From contig NZ_CP065592.1 of NCBI RefSeq assembly GCF_016025255.1, positions 1,221,122-1,285,121 of the forward strand: DNA of 64,000 nt, read 5' to 3'. The position numbers were made by a program, and so were the translations under genes. The DNA comes from Sphingosinicella flava. Its GTDB lineage: Bacteria; Pseudomonadota; Alphaproteobacteria; Sphingomonadales; Sphingomonadaceae. This document shows, piece after piece, positions 33,833 through 43,526 of the stretch (its first letter is position 1; each line of letters begins with the position of its first letter). The notes below the pieces were generated by a model. That model saw only the letters and a list, made by a program, of their open reading frames with translations, was not told where the DNA came from and did no database searches.

Positions 33833-35580
33833 GCCAAGGCATCCTCGGCCGACATCGGGGCGGCATAATAATAGCCCTGGCCGTGCGAGCAGCCGAGATA
33901 GCCGAGGGTCCGGGCGAGGTCTTCGGTCTCGATCCCCTCCGCCGTCGTCGACATGCCAAGCGCGGTGGCGAGGGAGAGCACGGCACGGATGATCGCGAAA
34001 CTGTCGCGGTCGGTCATCATGTGCGACACGAAGCTGCGGTCGACCTTCAAGATGTCGATGGGCAGGCGCTGGAGATAGGCAAGCGAGGTATAGCCCGTGC
34101 CGAAATCATCCATGGCGATGCGGGCGTTCAATTCCTTGACCCCGTTCAGCACCTTTGCCGCGCGTTCCGGATCGCGCACGATGGCGCTTTCGGTCAGCTC
34201 CAGCGTCAGGCGTTCGCCCGCAAGGCCATGCCGGTCCAGCGCGCTGGAGAGGAGGCCCACGACATCGTCGCGCGCGATCTGCACCGGCGACACGTTGACG
34301 CCCATGTAGAGGGGCAAGGCGCCGCCCGATTCCCGGTCCCACTCGGCAAGGATGCGGGTCGCTTCTTCAAGCGCCCAGCGACCGAGCGGAACGATCAAGC
34401 CGGATTCCTCCGCCACTGCGATGAATTTCGACGCGTCGACGGCGCCGCCCTCCTCCTGCTCCCAGCGGGTCAGCGCTTCGAACCCCGCCACATGGCCGGA
34501 TTGCAGATCGACGAGCGGCTGGAAGGCCATGGTGAGCTGGCCGTTCTCGATCGCGCGGCGCAATTCGGTTTCCAGGCTGAACAGGCGGCGTGCGGCCTGC
34601 GCCTCGTTCGCTTCGTAGACGTGGATTTCGTTGTTGTTCTTGGCGCGCTTCACCGCGAACTGGGCGTTGCGCACCACTTCTTCGGCGAAATCGACCTTGC
34701 CGTTCACCAGCGCGCAGCCGATCGAGCAATCGACCTGGATTTCAAGCTCCGACAGGCGGAAGGGGGCGACGAGCGCCGCCTTGATCCGCGCCGCGGTCGC
34801 CAATGCGTCTTCCAGGCCGGTTTCCAGGCGCAGGAGGATGCCGAATTCGTCGGATCCGATGCGGGCGAGAACATCGCCCGGCGACAGCGCCGAAAACAGG
34901 CGGCTTGCGAAGGCGATCAGCAATTCGTCGCCGGCGATCGCGCCCACGCATTCGTTGACCCGGCTGAACCGGGCAAGATCGACCACCAGGACGGCGTGGC
35001 TGCTGTCCGACAGGCCGGTATCTTGAAGCAGCAGCTCCACCTGCTCGGCGAAGGCCAGGCGGTTGGGAAGACCGGTCAGGCTGTCGCGCAGCATCTCCGC
35101 GCGCAGGCTGTTTTCCGTATCCACCTGCGCCGTCCGATCGACGATGCTGAGGAGGCAGCGATCGGTCGCATAATTGGTGGCGGCCAGCCGGGCGATCCGG
35201 ATGCTGAAATAACGGCCGCCGACATCCTTGCCGTCGCCGCCCTCGAACTGCATGTCGTCCGCCTCATCGGCGAAAAAGCGGATAAGGCGCTCGCCGATCC
35301 GGCTGGCGGACAGGAACGCCGCCTCGCCAATCGGCAGGTCGATCGGCCCCGTGCCGAGCAGCGCCAGTCTGCGAAATGGATCGTTCGCCTTGTCGATCCA
35401 GATGTCGTCAATCCCATTGGCGCAGATGACCGCACCGGCAATGGGCAAGGCATCGAGATAGTCCTGACGCGCGGCTTCCAGCGCGGTATCGCGCGGAACC
35501 TGCCAATGACGCGGCGCGGCGGCGCCCAGCGCAAGGGCGGAATGAGGCGTGTCGAGCCGCTGGGGAGACGCGGAAGGCAT
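33799..35580 (-). CDS. GGDEF/EAL-domain protein with degenerate GGDEF (c-di-GMP phosphodiesterase candidate)
   Basis: A 593-residue cytoplasmic protein. Residues about 40-150 form a PAS-like sensor region; residues about 160-320 are a GGDEF domain with signature GSDEF (242-246) instead of GGDEF. Residues about 335-585 are an EAL domain with EAL at 368-370, 'NVSPVQI', 'ELTES', 'DDFGTGYTSLAYL', 'KVDRSFV' and 'AEGIE'. The EAL residues needed for hydrolysis of c-di-GMP look intact, while the first Gly of GGDEF is not conserved, so a phosphodiesterase is the likeliest activity. No signal peptide or membrane helix is seen. Downstream of parC by 57 bases. Confidence 0.88.
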   Translation of the reverse strand: MPSASPQRLDTPHSALALGAAAPRHWQVPRDTALEAARQDYLDALPIAGAVICANGIDDIWIDKANDPFRRLALLGTGPIDLPIGEAAFLSASRIGERLIRFFADEADDMQFEGGDGKDVGGRYFSIRIARLAATNYATDRCLLSIVDRTAQVDTENSLRAEMLRDSLTGLPNRLAFAEQVELLLQDTGLSDSSHAVLVVDLARFSRVNECVGAIAGDELLIAFASRLFSALSPGDVLARIGSDEFGILLRLETGLEDALATAARIKAALVAPFRLSELEIQVDCSIGCALVNGKVDFAEEVVRNAQFAVKRAKNNNEIHVYEANEAQAARRLFSLETELRRAIENGQLTMAFQPLVDLQSGHVAGFEALTRWEQEEGGAVDASKFIAVAEESGLIVPLGRWALEEATRILAEWDRESGGALPLYMGVNVSPVQIARDDVVGLLSSALDRHGLAGERLTLELTESAIVRDPERAAKVLNGVKELNARIAMDDFGTGYTSLAYLQRLPIDILKVDRSFVSHMMTDRDSFAIIRAVLSLATALGMSTTAEGIETEDLARTLGYLGCSHGQGYYYAAPMSAEDALAYALSRSASST

Positions 35581-35637
35581 ATCCCAGCCACTCTATCGGC
35601 CAAGCGGTTAATTGTTGGTGACCTTTGCCTGGCGCGC

Positions 35638-37884
35638 TTAAGCGAAACGGTTGTTCCGGGGAAAGCCGGTCGGCGGCATGCGTCCCGCCGCGCCGCGCGC
35701 GGTGCGCCAGTCAGAGAGGTCCGGCTCGGTCCGGACGCGGCCGCTTTCGCCGCCCATTCCCCATGATAAACCCTCTGAAAACAAGAAGGTAGCGGCATCG
35801 GACAGGCCACCGTCGCGATAGCGTTGCAGCTGCACGCCCTGCCCTCGCCCCATCTCGGGGAGCTCGCTGAGCGGGAACACCACCATTTTCCGGTTTTCGC
35901 CGATGGCCGCGACATAATCGTGCCCTTTTGGGACAGGCTTCACGACGGTCAGGCGCGCGCCGGCGCGGACGTTAACGACCTGCTTGCCCTTGCGCGTTTC
36001 CGCGATGGCCCCCCGCGCCGACGTCAGGAATCCCCGCCCGTCCGATGCGGCGAGCAGCAGCTGAACGTCCCCCGCGGGCAGCAGGGCCACGACATCGCCC
36101 GCTCCGTCGAGATCGATCATCGCCCGCACCGGCTCGCCGAAGCCGCGCCCGCCGGGCAATTTGTCGCCGGCCAGGGTGAAGAAGCGCCCCGTGTCGGTCG
36201 CCAGCAGGATTTTGTCGGTCGTCTGCGCATGAAAGGCGAAAGCCGGGCCATCGCCTTCCTTGAACTTGGCGATTTCCGGCTGGGAGAGATCGGCATGTCC
36301 CCGCAGCGCCCGGATCCAGCCGCGCTGGGACATGACGACGGTGATCGGCTCCTTCTCGATAAAGGCTTCGAGCGGAATGTCGGCGATCGGCGCCGCTTCC
36401 TTGATCTCCGTCCGGCGCCGGCCCAAGGGCGTTTCAAGGCCATAACGGTCCTTCAGGGTCGCCAAATCCTTCTTGAGCCGCGTGCGCTGACGCGCCTCGC
36501 TGTCGAGCAGCTTCTGGAGCTCGTCTTTCTCCTTTTCCAGCGCGTCTCGCTCCGCGCGCAGCTGCATCTCCTCCAGCCGCCGCAAGGAGCGCAACCGCAT
36601 GTTGAGAATCGCCTCGGCCTGACGGTCGGTCAGGCCGAACTCCGCCATCAGCACCGGCTTGGGCTCATCCTCCTCGCGGATGATCTGGATGACCCGGTCG
36701 AGATTGAGGAAGGCGACGATATAGCCGCCGACGAGCTCCAGCCGGTCGTCGATCTTGGCGATGCGATGCCGGGAACGGCGCTGCAGCACTTCGAACTGGT
36801 GCTGAAGCCATGACGTCAGCACATCCTTGAGGCCCATGACCCGCGGCGTGCGATTGGCGTCCAGCACGTTCATGTTGAGGGGGATGCGGACTTCCAGGTC
36901 GGTCAGGCGGAACAGCCGGTCCATCAGCACCTGCGGCTCCACCGTGCGGCTGCGCGGCTCGATGACGATCCGCACGTCCTCGTCCGATTCATCGCGTATG
37001 TCGGCGAGGATCGGCAGCTTCTTTTCGGAGATGAGCGCGGCGATCTGCTCGATCAGCTTGGATTTCTGGACCTGGAAAGGAATCTCGCTGACGACGGCGA
37101 CCCAGGTGCCGCGTCCCTGGTCCTCGGTCGTCCACTGCGCCCGCACGCGGAAACTGCCCCGGCCGTTCAAATAGGCCGCGGCGATCACATCCTCATGGTC
37201 GACGATGACGCCGCCGGTCGGGAAATCCGGGCCCTTCACATAAGCCATCAGCTCCTGCGGCTCGGCCCTTGGATTGTCGATCAGGTGGACGGCGGCATCG
37301 AGAATTTCGGCGACATTGTGCGGCGGGATGCTGGTCGCCATGCCGACCGCGATGCCGCTGGCGCCATTGGCGAGGAGGTTCGGAAAGAGGCCGGGCATGA
37401 CCTCCGGCTCCTCGTCCTCGCCATTATAGGTCGGCCTGAAATCGACCGTTCCGTCATCGAGCCCCGCCATCAGGTCGAGCGCGACCTGGGTCAGCCGCGC
37501 TTCGGTATAGCGATACGCGGCGGCATTGTCCCCGTCGATATTCCCGAAATTGCCCTGCCCGTCGACGAGCGGATAGCGGAGCGAGAAGGTCTGGGCGAGG
37601 CGGACCATCGCGTCATAAACGGACTGGTCGCCATGCGGGTGATATTTGCCGATGACGTCGCCGACGACGCGCGCGCATTTCTTGTACCCCGCATTGGGAT
37701 CGAGCCGCAGCAGCCGCATCGCCCAGAGCAGGCGGCGGTGAACCGGCTTCAGGCCGTCGCGGACATCGGGCAGCGAGCGCGCCGTGATCGTCGACAGCGC
37801 ATAAACGAGATAACGCTGCTCCAGCGCCTCCTTGAAAGGCTGGCGGATGATGGGGTCGAATTCATCGGTGGCGACATCGGACAT
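35638..37884 (-). CDS. parC: ParC, topoisomerase IV subunit A
   Basis: A 748-residue protein with ParC architecture: breakage-reunion domain with active Tyr126 in '[15 protein letters not shown]', coiled tower, and C-terminal beta-pinwheel blades. It lacks the GyrA-box, which separates it from GyrA. With ParE it decatenates daughter chromosomes. ATG 37884 gives the normal N-terminus [20 protein letters not shown]; the frame is open further upstream without family sequence. In the quinolone-determining region the sequence is [12 protein letters not shown], with Gln87 where E. coli ParC has Ser80. Confidence 0.95.
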   Translation of the reverse strand: MSDVATDEFDPIIRQPFKEALEQRYLVYALSTITARSLPDVRDGLKPVHRRLLWAMRLLRLDPNAGYKKCARVVGDVIGKYHPHGDQSVYDAMVRLAQTFSLRYPLVDGQGNFGNIDGDNAAAYRYTEARLTQVALDLMAGLDDGTVDFRPTYNGEDEEPEVMPGLFPNLLANGASGIAVGMATSIPPHNVAEILDAAVHLIDNPRAEPQELMAYVKGPDFPTGGVIVDHEDVIAAAYLNGRGSFRVRAQWTTEDQGRGTWVAVVSEIPFQVQKSKLIEQIAALISEKKLPILADIRDESDEDVRIVIEPRSRTVEPQVLMDRLFRLTDLEVRIPLNMNVLDANRTPRVMGLKDVLTSWLQHQFEVLQRRSRHRIAKIDDRLELVGGYIVAFLNLDRVIQIIREEDEPKPVLMAEFGLTDRQAEAILNMRLRSLRRLEEMQLRAERDALEKEKDELQKLLDSEARQRTRLKKDLATLKDRYGLETPLGRRRTEIKEAAPIADIPLEAFIEKEPITVVMSQRGWIRALRGHADLSQPEIAKFKEGDGPAFAFHAQTTDKILLATDTGRFFTLAGDKLPGGRGFGEPVRAMIDLDGAGDVVALLPAGDVQLLLAASDGRGFLTSARGAIAETRKGKQVVNVRAGARLTVVKPVPKGHDYVAAIGENRKMVVFPLSELPEMGRGQGVQLQRYRDGGLSDAATFLFSEGLSWGMGGESGRVRTEPDLSDWRTARGAAGRMPPTGFPRNNRFA

Positions 37885-38117
37885 GGGCGCAGGGATAGCA
37901 GCGGCTTCCGGGAAGTGCGAGCATGATCCTCGCCCTCTTGATCCCGAAAGGAAAGTGCCTGCGCCACGACCTAAATGGCCCGCCTCACGCTGATTGCACG
38001 TTTCGGGCAGTTGCACTATAGCATGCCGCAACCGCCCCGGCCTCGTGCGCATGCACGCGAATGCCGGGGCAATTTGTCTTTCTAGTCGCGTTCTTGACGC
38101 GTTTTTGGGGAATTGCC

Positions 38118-38894
38118 ATGTCCCGCCGCCGCCAGATTTACGAAGGCAAGGCCAAGATCCTGTACGAAGGTCCGGAGCCCGGCACGCTTATCCAATATTT
38201 CAAGGACGACGCGACCGCCTTCAACGCGCAGAAAAAGGGAACGATTTCCGGCAAGGGCGTGCTCAACAACCGGATTTCCGAACATCTCTTCACGCTGCTC
38301 GCCAATATCGGCATTCCGACCCATTTCATCCGCCGCCTCAACATGCGCGAGCAGCTGATCCGCCAGGTCGAAATCGTGCCGATCGAAGTGGTGGTGCGCA
38401 ACGTCGCGGCGGGATCGCTGTCGAAGCGCCTCGGCATCGAGGAAGGGACTCAGCTCCCCCGCACGATCATCGAATATTACTATAAGGACGACGCACTCGG
38501 CGACCCGATGATCGCGGAGGAGCATATCGCCTGTTTCGGCTGGGCGAGCCAGGACGAGATGAACGACATCGCCGACATGGCGGTGCGCATCAACGATTTC
38601 ATGAGCGGCCTCTTTGCCGGCATCGGCATCCGCCTCGTCGACTTCAAGCTGGAGTTCGGGCGGCTGTGGGAGAATGATTTCAGCCGCATCATTCTGGCCG
38701 ACGAGATCAGCCCCGACGGCTGCCGTCTGTGGGACATGACCACGAACGAAAAGCTCGACAAGGACCGCTTCCGCCGCGACCTCGGCGGCGAGGCCGAAGC
38801 CTATCAGGACGTGGCGCGGCGGCTGGGCCTGCTTCCGGAGGGCGAGAATAGCGTTCTCGACCTCGAAACGCACCGGAAGAAGCGCGGGAAATAA
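38118..38894 (+). CDS. purC: PurC, phosphoribosylaminoimidazole-succinocarboxamide synthase
   Basis: A 258-residue SAICAR synthase of the short form. It begins [18 protein letters not shown] (the conserved 'IYEGKAK' ATP-binding start) and contains '[17 protein letters not shown]', '[10 protein letters not shown]' and '[14 protein letters not shown]'. It ligates aspartate to CAIR in step eight of de novo purine synthesis. Divergent from parC; the 233-bp intergenic region would hold both promoters. The next gene is convergent. Confidence 0.95.
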   Translation: MSRRRQIYEGKAKILYEGPEPGTLIQYFKDDATAFNAQKKGTISGKGVLNNRISEHLFTLLANIGIPTHFIRRLNMREQLIRQVEIVPIEVVVRNVAAGSLSKRLGIEEGTQLPRTIIEYYYKDDALGDPMIAEEHIACFGWASQDEMNDIADMAVRINDFMSGLFAGIGIRLVDFKLEFGRLWENDFSRIILADEISPDGCRLWDMTTNEKLDKDRFRRDLGGEAEAYQDVARRLGLLPEGENSVLDLETHRKKRGK

Positions 38895-38921
38895 CCGGAG
38901 GCAGGACGACCGCCCCGCCGA

Positions 38922-39701
38922 TCATTCCGCTTCGAAAGCACCTTGATAAGCCGCATCGCGCGCAAGGAAATCCTGGAATGCCGCCGCCTGCGGATGTTTG
39001 GCGCCTTTGAACCGCGCCACGAAATGGGCGATCGGCACTGCGCCATTGGTCTTGGCCTGGCTGAATTCGCGGACCTGATTGTCCGGCTGGCTCGCCTCGA
39101 AAATCCGGAGGGTCGATCCCAGGGTAATGCCCCATTCGGCGCCCCCTTCCTCCACTATGTCGACAGCTTCCCGGTCCGTTTCGGTCAGGATGATCCGGTC
39201 ACCGACCATCTCCCAAAGCCCGAGATAATCGAGCACCCTCTTGGCATAGCGGCCGCTCGCCGTCTCGTCCGGGTTGGCCATGGCGATCCGCCCGCGCAGC
39301 CCGCCATGTTCGACCTGCCGCTGAACCGCCGCGGGATTGGCGAGCATAACCGGATAACGGGCTTGCGCTCCGCCGAACAAAACGACGCTATTCTGGCGAT
39401 AGGGCTGCCGCGTGGCCGGATCGACGATGCCGCTTTCTTGAAGCGCATCCATTGAGTCCGCGTCGACCGAAATGAAAAGATCGCCTTTGGTGCCGTTGCC
39501 CAGATGCTGGAGCAGGGTCGCGGTATCGGCAAAAACAAGCACCGGCCGGGCATGTCCCTTCTCGGCCCAGCGATCGGCATGCGCGTTCAGCATGTCCTGG
39601 AAGATCAAGTCGGCGTAGACGACCGGTCCCTCCCCTTTCTGGGCGGAAGCCGGGGCCGCAGCCAGCACCAGCATGGACAGAAAAGCCCAGATATGCCGCA
39701 T
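38922..39701 (-). CDS. ModA-like periplasmic substrate-binding protein
   Basis: A 259-residue exported protein (signal peptide MRHIWAFLSMLVLAAAPASAQ). The fold is that of a molybdate/anion-binding protein: 'ADLIFQDMLNAHADRW', 'TLLQHLGNGTKGDLFISVDADSMDALQESGIVDPATR', 'ANPDETASGRYAKRVLDYLGLWE'. No ABC permease or ATPase genes lie nearby, so the transporter and true ligand are not shown. ATG 39701 is favoured by GGGGGA upstream. Single gene. Confidence 0.8.
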   Translation of the reverse strand: MRHIWAFLSMLVLAAAPASAQKGEGPVVYADLIFQDMLNAHADRWAEKGHARPVLVFADTATLLQHLGNGTKGDLFISVDADSMDALQESGIVDPATRQPYRQNSVVLFGGAQARYPVMLANPAAVQRQVEHGGLRGRIAMANPDETASGRYAKRVLDYLGLWEMVGDRIILTETDREAVDIVEEGGAEWGITLGSTLRIFEASQPDNQVREFSQAKTNGAVPIAHFVARFKGAKHPQAAAFQDFLARDAAYQGAFEAE

Positions 39702-39773
39702 CGTCATTTCCCCCTTCATATCTCTCGCGACGCCGAGAAGCCTTTCCTTCGACGCCAAAATCGGACCCGAATC

Positions 39774-39806
39774 AAAAAGGCCCGCCTTCTTGTGGAAGAC
39801 GGGCCC
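39774..39806 (-). terminator. Rho-independent terminator of the M23 peptidase gene
   Basis: On the minus strand GGGCCCGTCTTC and GAAGGCGGGCC form a long stem with a CACAA loop, followed by TTTTT. It begins 24 bases after the M23 gene stop. Confidence 0.85.
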
Positions 39807-39829
39807 TGAACGGCGGATGTCGCGGCGGA

Positions 39830-40738
39830 TCAGTTGCCGCCGGGACCGCCAAGTGCAAGGGCGGCGCGGCGCTGGACGGCGGCGAGATATTCGTTCGACT
39901 GCATGAAGGGGATCGGGTTCACGGCCTTGCCGTCGATGCGGACTTCATAGTGAAGGTGGCTGCCGGTCGAACGGCCGGTCGAGCCCATGAGCGCGATCAG
40001 GTCGCCGCGCTTCACACGCTGCCCCGGGGTGACGAGCGCCTTGGAAAGGTGGCCGTAGCGGGTCTGGATGCCCTTGCCGTGATTGAGCTCGACGAGGTTG
40101 CCGTAGCCGCCAACCCAGTTGGAACGTTCGACATAACCGTCGGCGGTCGCATAGATGGGCGTGCCGAGCGGGCCGGCGAGATCGACGCCGGCGTGCATCG
40201 CGGCGCGGCCCTGGAACGGATCCGAACGGACGCCGTATTTGGAGGTGAGCGCGGTGCCCTTCACCGGCATGGTGGAGGGAATGGCGATCGTGCCCTGCTC
40301 GAGCTGGTCGAGCTTCTTCCAGCTGGTGAACAGCGACTTGAAATTGGGATCGGCGGTCTTCAGCGGCTCGACCGCCTCGAACGGGCCGCCGGTGCCGGTG
40401 AACCGCTCTGGCGCGAGGCCGAGCTTCTCGACCGCCGCCGCGGTGCTGCCGTAACGTTGCGCGGCGTGGCGCTTCAGAGCCTGGACATCGGCCTGCATGG
40501 ACTGAACCTGACGTTCCATCTGCGCGACGCGGCCATCCGGCGCGGCGATCATGAGCTTGGCGGCAGCAAGGGCCGACCAGAGGAGAAGCGCCAGCATCAA
40601 GGCGGCACCGGAAAGCTGCGCTTCGACGCTCAGGCTGAAACGGCGTAAGCCCTTGCCATCATGGTAAAAAAATTCGCGACGCTTAAAGATCGCAGGAAAC
40701 TTTCCAGCCCGGTTGGTCGTTGAAGCAATATTCGTCAT
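39830..40738 (-). CDS. M23-family peptidoglycan endopeptidase (LytM domain)
   Basis: A 302-residue protein with an N-terminal membrane anchor (about residues 38-60, LSGAALMLALLLWSALAAA), a coiled coil (MERQVQSMQADVQALKRHAAQ), and a C-terminal M23 domain. The zinc site is seen in 'GRAAMHAGVDLAGPLGTPIYATADG' (HxxxD) and 'GRSTGSHLHYEVRIDGKAVNP' (HxH). Both ligand motifs are intact, so it is probably an active endopeptidase or a divisome-associated LytM protein. ATG 40738. Followed by a strong terminator. Confidence 0.9.
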   Translation of the reverse strand: MTNIASTTNRAGKFPAIFKRREFFYHDGKGLRRFSLSVEAQLSGAALMLALLLWSALAAAKLMIAAPDGRVAQMERQVQSMQADVQALKRHAAQRYGSTAAAVEKLGLAPERFTGTGGPFEAVEPLKTADPNFKSLFTSWKKLDQLEQGTIAIPSTMPVKGTALTSKYGVRSDPFQGRAAMHAGVDLAGPLGTPIYATADGYVERSNWVGGYGNLVELNHGKGIQTRYGHLSKALVTPGQRVKRGDLIALMGSTGRSTGSHLHYEVRIDGKAVNPIPFMQSNEYLAAVQRRAALALGGPGGN

Positions 40739-40838
40739 AACTATCCGGCGGTCCCTATCTGGTACGCACGGCCACGCGATGGCGACCAAATCGAATGACA
40801 AGCAGGCCTTTTCAGGTCGCTCTATGTCATTTGCTCTG

Positions 40839-41681
40839 TCAGGAAGTCTGCCCACCCCATGACGTGACCGGACCCTGTTCGGACTTTTTTCCAGCCGCAA
40901 CCCCTGCATAAAAATCGCGGGACAAACCGGCTTCACCGCGCGCTGAATCGTTGAATGGAGGTTTCAAAAGGCCCCGGAAGTAGGTTTCGATTAACCATTT
41001 CCAGTGACCAACCGCGTCCAATCCGCGAGATTCGCAAGCGTTTTTGAACCAGCGCGTTCCGGCCGCGACGTGGCGAATTTCATCGCGGTAAATGCGGTGA
41101 ATAATGGTCGCGGATCTTTCGTCGCCCGCAGCCCGGAAGCGTTCGATCGTCGATGGCGTCACGTCCAACCCTCTCGCTTCCAGCACCATCGGCACGACGG
41201 CGAGGCGGGCGAGCACGTCGTGCGCGGTTTTTTCCGCCGCTTCCCACAAGCCATCATGGGCGGGCAGCGCGCCATAATGGCTGCCAAGCGAGCGCAGGCG
41301 CCGGTCGAGCAAGGCGAAATGCAGCGCCTCGTCGGCGCCAACGCCGAACCAATCGTCGATGAACGCGCGCGGGAATGCGCCGCCGAAGCGGCCCGCCATG
41401 TCGAACGCCAGATCGATCGCGCCGAATTCGATGTGGGCGAGCGCGTGGAGCATGGCGATGCGGCCGCGCTCCGATCCGCCCTTGCCGCGCTTCGGCATCT
41501 GGGCGGGTGGCAGGAGGTCCGGCTTTTCCGGGCGCGCCGGCCGGGCGGGCATGGCGGCATCGAAGCTGTGCGCCAGCGCGCCCTGCCGCCAGAGCCGCGC
41601 CGCCGTACGGGCGATCTTCACCTTGTCGCGCGGCGCGGAGGCCTGCAGCACCGCCCGCGCCGCATCGGCAACGCTCTTCAT
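40839..41681 (-). CDS. DUF455 ferritin-like protein
   Basis: A 280-residue protein. Helical segments carry the di-iron pattern of ferritin-like proteins: Glu in 'ALAHIEFGAIDLAFD', Glu and His in 'GADEALHFALLDRRL', Glu and His in 'IYRDEIRHVAAGTRWF'. The family is conserved but its role is not settled. Its ATG overlaps the stop of the RNase Z-like gene (ATGA), so the two are one operon. Confidence 0.87.
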   Translation of the reverse strand: MKSVADAARAVLQASAPRDKVKIARTAARLWRQGALAHSFDAAMPARPARPEKPDLLPPAQMPKRGKGGSERGRIAMLHALAHIEFGAIDLAFDMAGRFGGAFPRAFIDDWFGVGADEALHFALLDRRLRSLGSHYGALPAHDGLWEAAEKTAHDVLARLAVVPMVLEARGLDVTPSTIERFRAAGDERSATIIHRIYRDEIRHVAAGTRWFKNACESRGLDAVGHWKWLIETYFRGLLKPPFNDSARGEAGLSRDFYAGVAAGKKSEQGPVTSWGGQTS

Positions 41682-42658
41682 GCTGCCTCGAACGCCTTTC
41701 TCACTTCCGCCATCATATGCTCCTCCCCCGCATGATGCGGCGAAAAATGGAAAGGCTCGATCCTTCGCACTCCGGCCGCGCGGGCGATCTCGCCTGCCGC
41801 CCGGGTGGTGAGATGCTCGCTCCGCCGCGCCTGATCGGCGTCGCCAGCGGCGAAGGGGGCCGCGATGAACGCCATGTCGGCGCCCCGCGCCAGCCTGACG
41901 ATCGCGTCCCGGTTCGCCTGCGTGTCGGCGGCACCGGCCACGTAGACGAGCGTCTGCCCGTCCGTCACCGTGGCGAGGTCGCGCAATTCCGCGAGCGGCA
42001 ACAGGCCCTTCGGCGTGGGGACGGGGCAATCGTCCTGCGCCCCCAGCATGATCGCTTTTTTGAGCGTCTGCAGCCACGTGCCCATGGGAAGCCCGCGTGC
42101 GTCCAGTCTTTTCTTCCATATCCGCACATGGGCGCGCTCCTGGACCGCAAAGGCGAGCGAGGGGCCATGATGGTCGAGGATCGCGGCACGCACTTCCCGC
42201 TCCGGCTCAACCAGGATCAGGCCATCCTCGATGCTGAACTCCCGCTCATCCTCCAGGCTGAATTTTCTTTGGAAGCGGAATCGCGCCGAACGGGCCCAGC
42301 CTTCGCGTTCGACCTCCAGAACGTCGAAGACAAGGTCGGCGGCACAAAGATTGGCGAGATGCCATTCGTAGGATTGGAGCTTGTGATAGAGCCGGTCGGC
42401 AAAGCCTTCGGGCCCGACCAGCCGCACCGTCTTGTCCCGCCCGACAAGCGTGCGCAGCAACGTGTCGAAACCGATGAAACGATCGATCGGCATGTGAGTC
42501 ACGAAGGCATGGCTGACCCGCAGGAGGTCGCCCGCGCCAAGTGCCGAAAGGTCGCCAAAGTCGAAGAGAAGAGCGGATCGCTGGTGCAGGGTATCGACGA
42601 ACAGCGCCGGATCGCCGGACCGGCCGTTGACGAGCGAAGGATGGAGCGTCGACCGCAT
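41678..42658 (-). CDS. Metallo-beta-lactamase fold protein, RNase Z-like, degenerate metal site
   Basis: A 326-residue protein with the overall RNase Z/MBL fold ('LLFDFGDLSALGAGDLLRVSHAFVTHMPIDRFIGFDTLLR'). The catalytic HxHxDH of RNase Z is replaced here by H55-M-P-I-D59-R60, losing two of three ligands, while 'HFSPHHAGEEH' survives near the C-terminus. Catalysis by the normal mechanism is doubtful. The frame is intact and the length normal, so it is not a pseudogene. It forms an operon with DUF455, suggesting a shared, possibly non-catalytic, role. Confidence 0.75.
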   Translation of the reverse strand: MRSTLHPSLVNGRSGDPALFVDTLHQRSALLFDFGDLSALGAGDLLRVSHAFVTHMPIDRFIGFDTLLRTLVGRDKTVRLVGPEGFADRLYHKLQSYEWHLANLCAADLVFDVLEVEREGWARSARFRFQRKFSLEDEREFSIEDGLILVEPEREVRAAILDHHGPSLAFAVQERAHVRIWKKRLDARGLPMGTWLQTLKKAIMLGAQDDCPVPTPKGLLPLAELRDLATVTDGQTLVYVAGAADTQANRDAIVRLARGADMAFIAAPFAAGDADQARRSEHLTTRAAGEIARAAGVRRIEPFHFSPHHAGEEHMMAEVRKAFEAA

Positions 42659-42751
42659 GCCGATGGTCTAAAGGGGGCTTTGCGCGCCGTCGACCCGTTG
42701 TTGTTGACCCGATGGCGGAACTGCGGCACCCGGCAAGCGAAGGAGAGAGGC

Positions 42752-43501
42752 ATGGCGGATGTTCTGATTGCCACCGACGAGCCGGTCATGACCCTAAGGC
42801 TCGACCGGCCGGACAAGAAAAATGCCATCACCGTCGCCATGTATGCGGCGCTCGCAGAGGCGCTGGAGAGGGCGGCGGCGAACGATGCGATCCGCGTCGT
42901 CGCGATCCTCGGCAGCGGCGACATGTTCACCGCCGGCAACGATCTGCACGATTTCATGGCCCAGCCGCCGGTCGGTACCGACCAGCCGGTCTACCGCTTC
43001 CTGCAGGCGATCGCCGCCTTCCCGAAAATTCTGATCGCGGGCGTGCAGGGCCGGGCGGTGGGCATCGGCACCACGATGCTGCTCCACTGCGATTTCGTGG
43101 TCGCGGCGGAGGATGCGGTCTTCACCATGCCCTTCATCGACCTGGGACTGGTGCCCGAAGCGGCAAGCTCCCTCCTCTTTCCCCGCATGGTCGGCCCCCG
43201 CATCGCCGCCAAGCACCTCATTCTCGGCGCGCCCTTCGATGCGGAGGAAGCGCTGCGCTACGGCGTCGCGAGCGAAATCGCCGCGGCCGCCGCGCTCGAG
43301 GCGCGCGTCGCCGCGCTTGCCGGCGAGGTCGCGGCCAAGCCCGCGGAAGCGGTGCGCATCGCCAAGGCGTTCATCCGCGATACCGGCGGCACAATAATGG
43401 ACCGCATCGAAGCGGAAGGCCGCGCCTTTGGCGAGAGGCTGCAATCGGCGGAAGCGCGCGCCGCCTTCCTGTCCTTCTTCGCCAAGAAATCCGCGGCCTG
43501 A
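42752..43501 (+). CDS. Enoyl-CoA hydratase/isomerase family protein
   Basis: A 249-residue crotonase-fold protein. The oxyanion-hole segment 'AGNDLHDF' (residues about 59-66) and 'AGVQGRAVGIGTTMLLHCDFV' are present. A single catalytic Glu in 'DLGLVPEAASSLLFPR' resembles the PaaG/ECI-type enoyl-CoA isomerases more than the two-Glu hydratases. It probably acts in fatty acid or aromatic degradation. AGGAGAG lies just upstream of ATG 42752. Divergent from the RNase Z-like operon. Confidence 0.87.
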   Translation: MADVLIATDEPVMTLRLDRPDKKNAITVAMYAALAEALERAAANDAIRVVAILGSGDMFTAGNDLHDFMAQPPVGTDQPVYRFLQAIAAFPKILIAGVQGRAVGIGTTMLLHCDFVVAAEDAVFTMPFIDLGLVPEAASSLLFPRMVGPRIAAKHLILGAPFDAEEALRYGVASEIAAAAALEARVAALAGEVAAKPAEAVRIAKAFIRDTGGTIMDRIEAEGRAFGERLQSAEARAAFLSFFAKKSAA

Positions 43502-43507
43502 ACGCGC

Positions 43508-43525
43508 GCCCCGCCAGAGCGGGGC
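43508..43525. terminator. Possible bidirectional hairpin terminator
   Basis: GCCCCGC-CAGA-GCGGGGC between the convergent ends of the enoyl-CoA hydratase family gene and bcp. It lacks a T-run on either strand. Confidence 0.4.
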
Positions 43526-43526
43526 T

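Noticed and set aside
37885-38052. Upstream extension of parC by 56 codons
   Set aside because: The extra sequence does not resemble any ParC N-terminus, while [12 protein letters not shown] at 37884 does.
41375-42751. Upstream extension of the enoyl-CoA hydratase family frame by about 460 codons
   Set aside because: It is antisense to the DUF455 and RNase Z-like genes and has no family sequence; the gene starts at ATG 42752 with a ribosome binding site.
42658-42751. GGAAC near 42718 as an EcfG -35 box for the enoyl-CoA hydratase family gene
   Set aside because: No GTT at 16-17 nt; sequence there is CGAA.
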